This document shows, piece after piece, positions 1 through 6,911 of a stretch of 45,884 bases of DNA. Every line of letters begins with the position of its first letter. Position 1 is the first letter of the stretch. The notes under the pieces were generated by a model. That model saw nothing but the letters and a program-made list of their open reading frames with translations. It was not told the DNA's origin and did not search any database. Location: the NCBI GenBank assembly GCA_049644325.1, contig JBARRR010000107.1:1-45884 (forward strand), given 5' to 3'. The DNA comes from DASZHA01 sp049644325. GTDB taxonomy: Bacteria; Chloroflexota; Dormibacteria; DASZGP01. The position numbers and the translations under genes were made by a program.

Positions 1-2
1 AG

Positions 3-734
3 ACCCGGAAACGCCCCGCTGGAGGCAAGGCGGCCGCTGCGGCCGCGGCTCAGGTACCTGCGCCGCCCCTGACTGCCGAGCCTGAGGTGCCTGCGGCTGC
101 GGCGCCCCCGGCTGCAGCGCCCCCGGCTGCCGCGCCCCCGGCTGCCGTAGCTGCCGCGCCCGCGTCGCTGCCGGCTGAGGCGCCGGTCGAGCCGGGCGCC
201 GACGATACGGTCGTCACGTTCGGTGCCGCCGAGGCTCCCGCAGCTGACGAGACCATCGTCCGCAAGGCGCCCGCCGCCGACGAAACCGTTGTCACGGAGC
301 CCCCGGCCGCCGACGAGACGATCGTCCGGACCCCTGGCGGGCGACGCGGTAAGGCTGCGGCAGCGCAGGCTCCCACGCCGACGGCGGAGGTGGTCCCGAT
401 GCCCGCACCGCCGCGGCCGTCCAGTCCCGCTGCCATCTCATTCCCGCGAGAGGAGACGCCTGCGGTTGACACCCGCATCGCGGCGGCGTCAGCCACCGCG
501 GGTCAGGTCACGGCGACGACACGGGCCCAGCCGGGGCGGACTCGGGAGCTGGTGCAGTTCTTCCTGCTCGCGCTGGTGTTCGCGATTGCCGCGTTTGCAG
601 CAACCAACTTCCTCGTTGGCTTCGCACAGAACGACTCCGGCTCATTTTCGATCGCGATGTGGGCCACGATCGTCTGTGTCGTCGGGATGGTCCTGGTGGC
701 GGTCCTGGCGTTGACCAACCGGTCGTCGCGCTGA
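3..734 (+). CDS. Ala/Pro-rich protein with two C-terminal membrane segments (5' end outside window)
   Basis: The reading frame is open from the window edge to the TGA at 732-734, so the true start lies upstream; the GTG at 87 is only an internal candidate. The visible part is Ala/Pro-rich, with PAAAPP-type repeats encoded at about 97-150. Four copies of a [DE]-T-[IV]-V motif follow, encoded at about 201-325 (DDTVV, DETIV, DETVV, DETIV) and spaced about 10-15 residues apart. The last 60 residues hold two hydrophobic segments (around FFLLALVFAIAAFAATNFLV and MWATIVCVVGMVLVAVLAL) separated by a short polar loop. I recognise no enzymatic domain. It probably has a cytoplasmic or surface disordered arm on a membrane hairpin. 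The Thr motifs could be kinase or FHA-type sites, but that is speculation. The gene sits 22 bp before another tail-anchored low-complexity gene on the same strand. Confidence 0.7.
   Translation, partial: TRKRPAGGKAAAAAAAQVPAPPLTAEPEVPAAAAPPAAAPPAAAPPAAVAAAPASLPAEAPVEPGADDTVVTFGAAEAPAADETIVRKAPAADETVVTEPPAADETIVRTPGGRRGKAAAAQAPTPTAEVVPMPAPPRPSSPAAISFPREETPAVDTRIAAASATAGQVTATTRAQPGRTRELVQFFLLALVFAIAAFAATNFLVGFAQNDSGSFSIAMWATIVCVVGMVLVAVLALTNRSSR
97..150 (+). repeat. 15-bp tandem repeats encoding PAAAP units
   Basis: Three to four imperfect copies of a GC-rich 15-base unit (core gcgcccccggctgc) lie in frame and encode Pro-Ala-Ala-Ala-Pro stretches. They can expand or contract without shifting the frame. 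They lie inside the partial gene at the window edge. Confidence 0.7.
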
Positions 735-756
735 CGCCAATCAGCCGAGCGCTGCC

Positions 757-2334
757 GTGAAACGGAAGAAGTTCGCACAGGACATCTCCGACATCCTTGC
801 GGATGACCTCGAGATGCTGGAGCGCATCGAGCCTGGGGCCATCTTGCGGCCGGAGTTGCCGCCTCGGACTGAGGAGCAGCCTTCAGATTCGAAGCCTGCC
901 GATGCCGACGCCGTGGCCGAGAGCTCCGAGGCGGCGGCGGAGCCTCAGGTCGCCGAAGCCTCCTCGGCCGATGTCGAGACTGAAGCTGAAGCTGCCTCGG
1001 AGCCAGAGCCGGTGGCCGAGGCGGAGCCTGAGGCCGCCAAAGAGCCTGAGCCGGTGGCAGAAGCCGAGCCCGAGGCCGCCACCGAGCCCGAGCCGACGGA
1101 GCATGAGCCGGTGGCCGAGTCCGAACCCGAGGCCGCTGCGGGACCCGAGCCCCTGGTGGAAGCCGAGCCTGAGCCCGTCTCGGAGCCTGAGCCGGTCGCC
1201 GAGCCGGAACCTGGTGCCGCTGAGACGGCGGAAGCGTCGGCCGAGCCTGAGCTGCCGGGAATGCCGCCTGCGCCTCCGCCTGAGCCTGGGGCTTTCGAGG
1301 TGGGCCAGGCCGAGGACGAGAGCGAAGTTGTCCTTTCGACCTCGGACGTCGAGCCGGAACTTTACGAGACGGGCATCATCGACGACGGCCTATCCATCGC
1401 GGAGGATGAGCCGGGCCCGGAGCCGGACGCCGATCAAGAACCCGAGCGCGAGGCGCCGGCGGCCGAGGCCGAGGTGGCCCCAGCGATCGAGGTTATCGAT
1501 GCGGGGGCCGTCGAGCCAGCAATTGTCGAGGCTGGAGCTGCGGGAACAACCCAGGCCGATGCCCGCGAACCGGAGGCCGCAGAGGCACCCGAGGCTGGCC
1601 AGCCTGCGGTGGATGAGACGGCCGAGCCCGAGCTGGCTGAGCCGGCAGTCGCCGAAGCCGACGCTAGGGCGGCTGCATCACTCGAATCACTCCCGGTGCC
1701 TGACCTCGAGCTCCCCGTGCCCGAGCCGCCGCCGATCCCCGAGCCGGTACCCACCCCGGAGCCCGGACCGCCGCAACCCGAGCCGCTGCCGGAGCCGATC
1801 CTGGAGGCGCCCGCACAGCATCCGACGACGGAGCCGGAACCATACATCCTGGCGGCACTTCCGCCGTTCGCCCCGGCCCCGCCCCGAGAAGAGGAGGCGG
1901 CCGCCTCGGCTGCTGATCATCCATTTGCCGGCGACGAGGTTGAGCCGATGCCTCCGCTGCCGGCCGAGGCCGTTACCGGTGAGGCCGACACGTCGGCCGA
2001 GGTCGCGGCAGAGCCGGAGCCGGCCAAGAAGTACGCCGAGGTCACCGAGGAGCTGGCCCGAGCCGCCGCGGCGCGAGGAACGGCCGCGCCGTCGGGACGC
2101 CGCCAGCACTTCTCCGATGCCGTGACCCTCCTCGAGATCAGTCCCAAAGACGCCGGCGGCGTCCGTGAGCGGCGGCTCCCAGGCGACCGGGCCGAGAGCC
2201 CGCCCTCGCCACTGCCGGCGCGCCGCAGCGGCTGGGGGCACCCGGTCCTCCGCTGGAGCGCATACATCACCTTTACCCTGGGGCTGGCGGCGCTGCTGAT
2301 CTGGATCATGATCGACGTCTTCCACCTTGGTTAG
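757..2334 (+). CDS. Glu/Pro/Ala-repeat protein with single C-terminal membrane anchor
   Basis: The protein has 525 residues and a GTG start 22 bp after the upstream stop; no clear Shine-Dalgarno is visible. A basic start (MKRKKF) and a short ordinary segment of about 30 residues lead into a disordered region of roughly 400 residues. That region is dominated by EPEP/VAEAEPEAA-type repeats (about residues 70-160) and Pro-rich PEPxP runs (about 315-360). The only hydrophobic stretch is at the C-terminus (about residues 500-522, WSAYITFTLGLAALLIWIMI), so the protein is predicted to be tail-anchored with its acidic arm in the cytoplasm. Function is unknown. Composition resembles the C-terminal tail of the ABC ATPase at 19166-20623. 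Co-orientation with the preceding membrane-anchored Ala/Pro-rich gene suggests they act together, but this is inference. Confidence 0.75.
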   Translation: MKRKKFAQDISDILADDLEMLERIEPGAILRPELPPRTEEQPSDSKPADADAVAESSEAAAEPQVAEASSADVETEAEAASEPEPVAEAEPEAAKEPEPVAEAEPEAATEPEPTEHEPVAESEPEAAAGPEPLVEAEPEPVSEPEPVAEPEPGAAETAEASAEPELPGMPPAPPPEPGAFEVGQAEDESEVVLSTSDVEPELYETGIIDDGLSIAEDEPGPEPDADQEPEREAPAAEAEVAPAIEVIDAGAVEPAIVEAGAAGTTQADAREPEAAEAPEAGQPAVDETAEPELAEPAVAEADARAAASLESLPVPDLELPVPEPPPIPEPVPTPEPGPPQPEPLPEPILEAPAQHPTTEPEPYILAALPPFAPAPPREEEAAASAADHPFAGDEVEPMPPLPAEAVTGEADTSAEVAAEPEPAKKYAEVTEELARAAAARGTAAPSGRRQHFSDAVTLLEISPKDAGGVRERRLPGDRAESPPSPLPARRSGWGHPVLRWSAYITFTLGLAALLIWIMIDVFHLG

Positions 2335-2358
2335 GCTAAGACAAACATACAACTCTGC

Positions 2359-2364
2359 TATGAT
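2359..2364 (+). promoter_or_regulatory. -10 box TATGAT for leaderless radC
   Basis: TATGAT ends 6 bases before the GTG at 2371. There is no Shine-Dalgarno between them, so the transcript probably starts at or next to the start codon. No convincing -35 box is visible. Confidence 0.65.
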
Positions 2365-2370
2365 CGGCTC

Positions 2371-3015
2371 GTGGACGCCGATGTGCAAGTGGAGTCCCGC
2401 CCAGCCACAGCGCTCGCTGACCGATCGCATGCCGAGTTGCTGGCGGCGATCATCGAGCCAGGTCCGCCGCCCCGGGTTCTAGAGGCGGCCGGGCAGGTTC
2501 TCGCCGCCGGCCTCTCCGCCTTCACCGCCGAAGATGGCGTCGAGCGCGCCATGGCCCTTGGTCTCAGCCGGCTCCAGGCCACCCGGCTGCAGATGTGCGC
2601 CCATCTCGCAGCCAGGCTCGAGGCGGACAGCTGGCCGATGCCTCCGCCGATCACCGGCCCGGCCGACGTCCTCGCCCACCTGGCCGACATCCGGGCCGCC
2701 GCCCAGGAGCGGGTCGTGGCGCTCTACCTCGACGCTCGCAACCGGCCGCTGGCCCGAAAGACGATCGCCATCGGCGGACTGCGGGCCAGCCTGATCCACG
2801 CGCGCGACGTCCTGGCGCCGGCGCTCAATCTCCCCGCCGCCGGAATCGTGCTTGCCCACAACCACCCATCGGGTGATGTGCGCCCCAGCCCCGAGGACGT
2901 CGACGTCACCCGTCAGCTGGTGGGCGCAGTGCGACTCTTCGGACTCGAGCTCGTCGACCACCTGGTCGTCTCCCGCACCGGCTACTGCAGTCTCAAGGAG
3001 CTCGGGGAGATGTAG
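2371..3015 (+). CDS. radC: RadC-family JAB/MPN-domain protein
   Basis: The protein has 214 residues, close to the usual RadC length of about 220. The N-terminal half (about 15-85) is the helical region that precedes the JAB domain in this family. The C-terminal half (about 100-212) carries LYLDARNRPL and the JAMM-type metal motif H163-x-H165-x7-S173-x2-D176 (HNHPSGDVRPSPED). RadC was historically linked to DNA repair, but its biochemical role is unsettled; the motif predicts a zinc-dependent hydrolase. The GTG start is supported by the TATGAT -10 box 6 bases upstream. It precedes a sensor kinase gene 84 bp downstream that has its own promoter, so no operon is required. Confidence 0.9.
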   Translation: MDADVQVESRPATALADRSHAELLAAIIEPGPPPRVLEAAGQVLAAGLSAFTAEDGVERAMALGLSRLQATRLQMCAHLAARLEADSWPMPPPITGPADVLAHLADIRAAAQERVVALYLDARNRPLARKTIAIGGLRASLIHARDVLAPALNLPAAGIVLAHNHPSGDVRPSPEDVDVTRQLVGAVRLFGLELVDHLVVSRTGYCSLKELGEM

Positions 3016-3086
3016 GCGGGTTCACGAGATTGGTGCGCCTTTGTAACAGCGGCGCCACGAGTTCAAGGAATTCGGCAACCGGCCCC

Positions 3087-3092
3087 TACACT
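3087..3092 (+). promoter_or_regulatory. -10 box TACACT for leaderless histidine kinase gene
   Basis: TACACT ends 7 bases before the ATG at 3100, and the spacer gggcggc is not a usable ribosome-binding site at this distance. TTCAAG at 3062-3067 could be a weak -35 (19-bp spacer). Confidence 0.65.
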
Positions 3093-3099
3093 GGGCGGC

Positions 3100-4770
3100 A
3101 TGACGGAGACCACGTCACAGCAAAACCTGGTCGATCTGCTGGGGCAGCTCGGAGGCATGCTCACCTCCTCGCTGAACCTCAAGGAGAACATCGACTTCAT
3201 GCTGCAGGCGACCAGTCGCATGGTGCAGTTCGATGCGGCGAGTGTTTTCCTTCTCGATGAGACAGGCCAGGAACTGGTCGCCTTTGCCACCTACCCGTAT
3301 TCGGACCAGGTCGGCCGCATCGCCAGGTTCCGAGTGGGGGAGGGCATTGTCGGGTGGACGGTTCAGACCAACCAGATGGTCACCATCCCCGACGCCCTCG
3401 AGGACCACCGCTTCAAGATCGTCGACCCCACTCGGGCGCCACGCTCGATGCTGCTGATCCCGCTGAGCGCCCCCAACCGCGTCATCGGCGCCCTGACCAT
3501 GGCCCGCCGGGAGGTTCAGCCCTTCACCGACGTCGAGGCCGCCATGGTGCGAGTCATCGTCAACCAGGCGGCGATCTCGATCGAGAACGCCGGGCTCTAC
3601 ACCCAGATGCAGCAGCAGATGGGCCAGATCGGGCAGCAGAACGCTGAGCTCGAGGACGCCAACATCCAGATCAAGGAGGTCAGCCGGCTGAAGAGCGAGT
3701 TCCTGGCCAACATGAGCCACGAGCTTCGCACCCCCCTGAACTCGATCCTTGGCTTCAGCGAGATCCTCAAGGACAACCTGGCCGGCGCCCTCAGTGAGGA
3801 GCAGCGAATCGAGTGCCTGGAGGCCATCCACGCATCCGGCGAACACTTGCTGCAGCTGATCAACGACGTCCTCGACATGTCCAAGATCGAGGCCGGACGG
3901 ATGGACCTGGTGCTCGAGGAGTTTGTCGTCGATGCCGCCTTCCGCGAGGTCGTGACGGTGGTCAAGTCGCTGGCCGGCAAGAAGGGGATCGAGCTCAGCA
4001 TCCTGGTCGAACCCGAGGACCTCACCGTCTACGCCGACAAGGGCAAGGTCAAGCAGGTGCTCTACAACCTGCTATCCAACGCCATCAAGTTCACCCCCGA
4101 GGGGGGATCGGTCTTTGTCGACGGCAAGCTCCGGCCCGAGGCCCAGGACCTGATGGTTACCGTCAGCGATACCGGCGTGGGCATCCCCCACGAGCACATC
4201 GACAAGATCTGGGGCGAGTTCTACATGATCCAGGGCGAGCACCAGGTGCAGAAGGGCACCGGCCTCGGCCTGGCCCTGGTCAAGCGCTTGATCGAGCTCC
4301 ACGGCGGATCCGTCACCGTGGTCAGCGAGGACAACAAAGGCACCACCTTCAGCTTCACCGTGCCCCTCCAGGCCGGCCAAGCCGGCGGCGCCGCGGATGA
4401 GCTCTCCAAGCTGATCCTCGTGGTCGAGGACAACCCTAGCAACCTGGAGCTGACCCGGATGGTCCTCAACGGTGGCGGCTTCCGCGTCGAGGCCGCGATC
4501 GACGGCCAGGAGGGTCTGCTGAAGGCCAAGGAGCTGAAGCCGGCCCTGATCCTTATGGACCTGCAGCTGCCGGGAATCGATGGCCTCAACGTCACGCGGG
4601 CGCTTAAGGCCGACCCCGAGACTGCCGAGATCAAGGTGGTGGCGCTCACCGCCAACGCGATGAAGGGGGTCCGCGAGGAGGCGCTCCAGGCCGGTTGCGC
4701 GGGCTACATCACCAAGCCGATCGACGTCAAACGCTTCGTCCGTGACGTTACCGAGTTCCTCAGGCAGTAG
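3100..4770 (+). CDS. GAF-domain hybrid sensor histidine kinase with receiver domain
   Basis: The protein has 556 residues and no signal peptide or membrane segment, so it is a cytoplasmic sensor. Domains in order: GAF (about 20-165), a Gln/Glu-rich coiled coil (165-198), HisKA with the phosphoacceptor His207 in FLANMSHELRTPLNS, HATPase_c (about 310-423) with N-box Asn327 (LLSNAIKF), G1 DTGVGIP at 357 and G2 GTGLGLAL near 387, then a REC domain (about 437-554) with phosphoacceptor Asp487 (LMDLQLPG) and conserved Lys539. All catalytic residues are present. The fused receiver suggests a phosphorelay or self-modulation; the next gene is an OmpR-type regulator 10 bp downstream and is the likely partner. 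The GAF ligand cannot be told from sequence. Confidence 0.93.
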   Translation: MTETTSQQNLVDLLGQLGGMLTSSLNLKENIDFMLQATSRMVQFDAASVFLLDETGQELVAFATYPYSDQVGRIARFRVGEGIVGWTVQTNQMVTIPDALEDHRFKIVDPTRAPRSMLLIPLSAPNRVIGALTMARREVQPFTDVEAAMVRVIVNQAAISIENAGLYTQMQQQMGQIGQQNAELEDANIQIKEVSRLKSEFLANMSHELRTPLNSILGFSEILKDNLAGALSEEQRIECLEAIHASGEHLLQLINDVLDMSKIEAGRMDLVLEEFVVDAAFREVVTVVKSLAGKKGIELSILVEPEDLTVYADKGKVKQVLYNLLSNAIKFTPEGGSVFVDGKLRPEAQDLMVTVSDTGVGIPHEHIDKIWGEFYMIQGEHQVQKGTGLGLALVKRLIELHGGSVTVVSEDNKGTTFSFTVPLQAGQAGGAADELSKLILVVEDNPSNLELTRMVLNGGGFRVEAAIDGQEGLLKAKELKPALILMDLQLPGIDGLNVTRALKADPETAEIKVVALTANAMKGVREEALQAGCAGYITKPIDVKRFVRDVTEFLRQ

Positions 4771-4773
4771 GCT
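4768..4773 (+). promoter_or_regulatory. -10 box TAGGCT overlapping the kinase stop codon
   Basis: TAGGCT begins with the TAG stop of the upstream kinase gene (4768-4770) and ends 7 bases before the ATG at 4781. It would give the response regulator its own leaderless transcript. It also supports 4781 rather than the in-frame ATG-less upstream start at 4742. Confidence 0.6.
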
Positions 4774-4780
4774 AACGGCG

Positions 4781-5488
4781 ATGCCTGGGCAGAAAAGCAT
4801 CCTGATCATCGAAGACGACGCCAACGCCCGCCAGGTGGTGCGGCTGGCGACTGAGGCCCAGAACATGGAGCTGATCGAGGCGACGACGGGCGACGACGGG
4901 CTGGAAAAGGCGCTGCATAAGAACCCCGACCTCATCCTGCTGGATATAAACATGCCCGGTATGTCGGGGCTCGACGTCTGCCGCAGGCTGCGGGCTGACG
5001 GGTCCTTGGTCCCGATCATCATGCTCACCGCCAAGAGCGACACCATCGATAAGGTGGTCGGCCTCGAGGTCGGCGCTGACGACTATGTCACCAAGCCCTT
5101 CGAGGTCCGCGAACTGATGGCGCGCATTGGCGCCCATCTCCGTCGCGGTGACGCGGAGGCGGCCAGCGCCTCCGCCCCGACCAGCACCCGCCGTGAGTTC
5201 GCCGGACTGGTCATTGACACCAGCCGGCACCAGGTTTGGCGCGATGGCGACGAGGTCATCCTCACGGTGACCGAGTTCAACGTCCTCGACCTGCTGACTT
5301 CCAAGCCTGGTCACGTTTTCAGTCGTTCCGACCTCCTCCGCGAGGTCTGGGGATACGAGGTGGACATCGAGACTCGCACCGTCGACGCTCACGTTTACCG
5401 GCTCCGCAAGAAGATCGAAGAAGACTCCGATCGGCCGCGGTACGTGCACTCGGTGCCTGGCATCGGCTATCGATTCGCCGCCGACTGA
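4781..5488 (+). CDS. OmpR/PhoB-family response regulator
   Basis: The protein has 235 residues and starts at MPGQKSIL. The receiver domain (about 5-120) has the acidic pocket EDD (11-13), phosphoacceptor Asp55 (LLDINMPG), Thr83 and Lys105 (KPFE). After an Ala/Ser-rich linker (125-138) comes a C-terminal winged helix (about 140-233) with the family's LTVTEFNVLDLL and VDAHVYRLRKKIE recognition-helix region and the terminal GIGYRF. An upstream in-frame start at 4742 would add 13 residues that overlap the kinase gene and do not belong to the REC fold, so 4781 is preferred. It is probably a DNA-binding transcription factor phosphorylated by the kinase encoded immediately upstream. Confidence 0.93.
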   Translation: MPGQKSILIIEDDANARQVVRLATEAQNMELIEATTGDDGLEKALHKNPDLILLDINMPGMSGLDVCRRLRADGSLVPIIMLTAKSDTIDKVVGLEVGADDYVTKPFEVRELMARIGAHLRRGDAEAASASAPTSTRREFAGLVIDTSRHQVWRDGDEVILTVTEFNVLDLLTSKPGHVFSRSDLLREVWGYEVDIETRTVDAHVYRLRKKIEEDSDRPRYVHSVPGIGYRFAAD

Positions 5489-5576
5489 GCGCGACCTGAT
5501 CTCGGCTCCGCGGGCGGAGCTGACGGGACCGGAGGTCGCTGGGCAGGCGGGGCTGGATTATGAATACGTCCGGCGG

Positions 5577-6581
5577 GTGTGGCGCGCGCTGGGTATGCCC
5601 GAGGTGGACGCCAACACGCCCTACTTCGACCAGGTCGACGTCGAGACCCTGCGCTCCCTGAAGCGAATGATCGACGTTGGGTTGGACGCTGAGGCGATCA
5701 TCCAGAACGCTCGCGTCTACGGCCAGGCGCACGCACGCATCGCCGAGGTCGACGCCCGCCTCTTCCGGCACCTCTACCCCGAGGATGGCAGCATCGACGA
5801 GGAGGCAGCGGTGGGGGCGATCCTGGAGGCCACCCAGTTGCAGCGCCAGGACGCCATCCGCCGCCACGCGGCGCTGGCTGTTCGGGACATCGTGCTGTCC
5901 AGCGCCGGCGCCGACACTTCGGCGGTGGCGGTGGGCTTCGTCGACCTGGTCGACTTCACGCAGCTGTCGATGGACCTCCACGCCGAGGACCTAGGACAGC
6001 TGATCAGCCGCTTCGAGGAGATCGCCATCGACAGCACCACCAGCCATGGCACCCGGCTGGTCAAGCTGATCGGCGACGCCGCGATGTTCGTCTCGCCGGA
6101 TGCGAAGAAGGTGCTGGCCACCGCCCGGTCCGCGGTGGCGGCGGTGCGCGCAGACGCCGCGCTCTTCGAGGCGCGAGCCGGTCTCGACTTCGGCGAAGTG
6201 CTCGCCGCGGGCGGAGACTACTACGGCACCCCGGTCAACACCGCGTCTCGGATCACCGGCTTTGCGCGCTCCGGCACGGTGGTCGCCTCGGAGCCGTTCG
6301 TCAGCCAGCTGGACGACGCATCGATCTCGATGCACGATCTCGGCAGCCAGAACCTGCGAGGCGTCGGACCCCGCCACCTGTACAAGCTCAGGGGGCCAGA
6401 GGCTGAGACCGACGGCACTGCGGCGGCGCCCGGGTTGGACGGCGCGGACAAGGCTGCGCCAGATGGCCACGATACGGCCGCGGCGGATGGCCACCCGGCG
6501 CCGGTACCGGCGCGACGCGCCGATCGGGAGGCGGTCAAGGTGGCACGGGCTCGCCGCAAACGAGCGCGCAAGCAGGCATAG
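5577..6581 (+). CDS. Class III adenylate/guanylate cyclase with actinobacterial-type regulatory domain
   Basis: There are 334 residues from the first canonical start, GTG 5577. The N-terminal part (about 1-90) matches the helical regulatory domain seen in Rv1264-like cyclases (VRRVWRALGMPEVD, then DVETLRSLKRMIDVGLD). The cyclase domain (about 115-275) has the metal aspartates in VGFVDLVDFTQLS and KLIGDAAMFV and the GTPVNTASRIT segment that binds ribose and phosphates. The C-terminus is Ala/Asp-rich and ends with a basic run. The frame stays open upstream to 5298. The segment from about 5496 reads LISAPRAELTGPEVAGQAGL, which looks like the missing first helices of the regulatory domain, yet it has no ATG, GTG or TTG. 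The true start may therefore be CTG 5496 or CTG 5520. The gene follows the response regulator closely and may belong to the same signalling unit. Confidence 0.88.
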   Translation: MWRALGMPEVDANTPYFDQVDVETLRSLKRMIDVGLDAEAIIQNARVYGQAHARIAEVDARLFRHLYPEDGSIDEEAAVGAILEATQLQRQDAIRRHAALAVRDIVLSSAGADTSAVAVGFVDLVDFTQLSMDLHAEDLGQLISRFEEIAIDSTTSHGTRLVKLIGDAAMFVSPDAKKVLATARSAVAAVRADAALFEARAGLDFGEVLAAGGDYYGTPVNTASRITGFARSGTVVASEPFVSQLDDASISMHDLGSQNLRGVGPRHLYKLRGPEAETDGTAAAPGLDGADKAAPDGHDTAAADGHPAPVPARRADREAVKVARARRKRARKQA

Positions 6582-6593
6582 TTGTCTGCAGAC

Positions 6594-6911
6594 ATGGCTG
6601 ACGACAAGAGCGCCGAAGGCCCAGACGACGAGACCGCCCCCGAGCACCACGAGGGGCTGGGTGGGAAGCTGCACCGCGCCGAGCACGCCGTCGAGCAGTC
6701 CTTCAAGGACACCGTGGCCCGGGTCGAGAACCGCATCATCGTTGCCGGCGAGGCGGAGACATCGGCGTCACCGGAGGTGAATTTAGCCTCCGCCCTGGAG
6801 GTGGTAATCAACCCCCCGCATGCGGATGAGTCCGATGACAGCGACGACCAAGCGGCCACGGACAAGGCGGGAGCCGATCCCGCGGACAGCCCGGACGTCC
6901 CGTCAGGCTAG
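6594..6911 (+). CDS. Small acidic hypothetical protein
   Basis: From ATG 6594 the protein has 105 residues; a TTG at 6582 would add four. It is highly charged: a His/Glu-containing first third (MADDKSAEGPDDETAPEHHE), a central amphipathic stretch with FKDTVARVENRIIVAGE, and an Asp-rich C-terminal tail. No membrane segment, signal peptide or known domain is visible. A CATAGT at 6577-6582 could be a -10 box. Its last 9 bases overlap tail-to-tail with the end of the large secreted protein gene on the other strand. Function is unknown. It may be cotranscribed with the cyclase, whose stop is 12 bp upstream. Confidence 0.6.
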   Translation: MADDKSAEGPDDETAPEHHEGLGGKLHRAEHAVEQSFKDTVARVENRIIVAGEAETSASPEVNLASALEVVINPPHADESDDSDDQAATDKAGADPADSPDVPSG

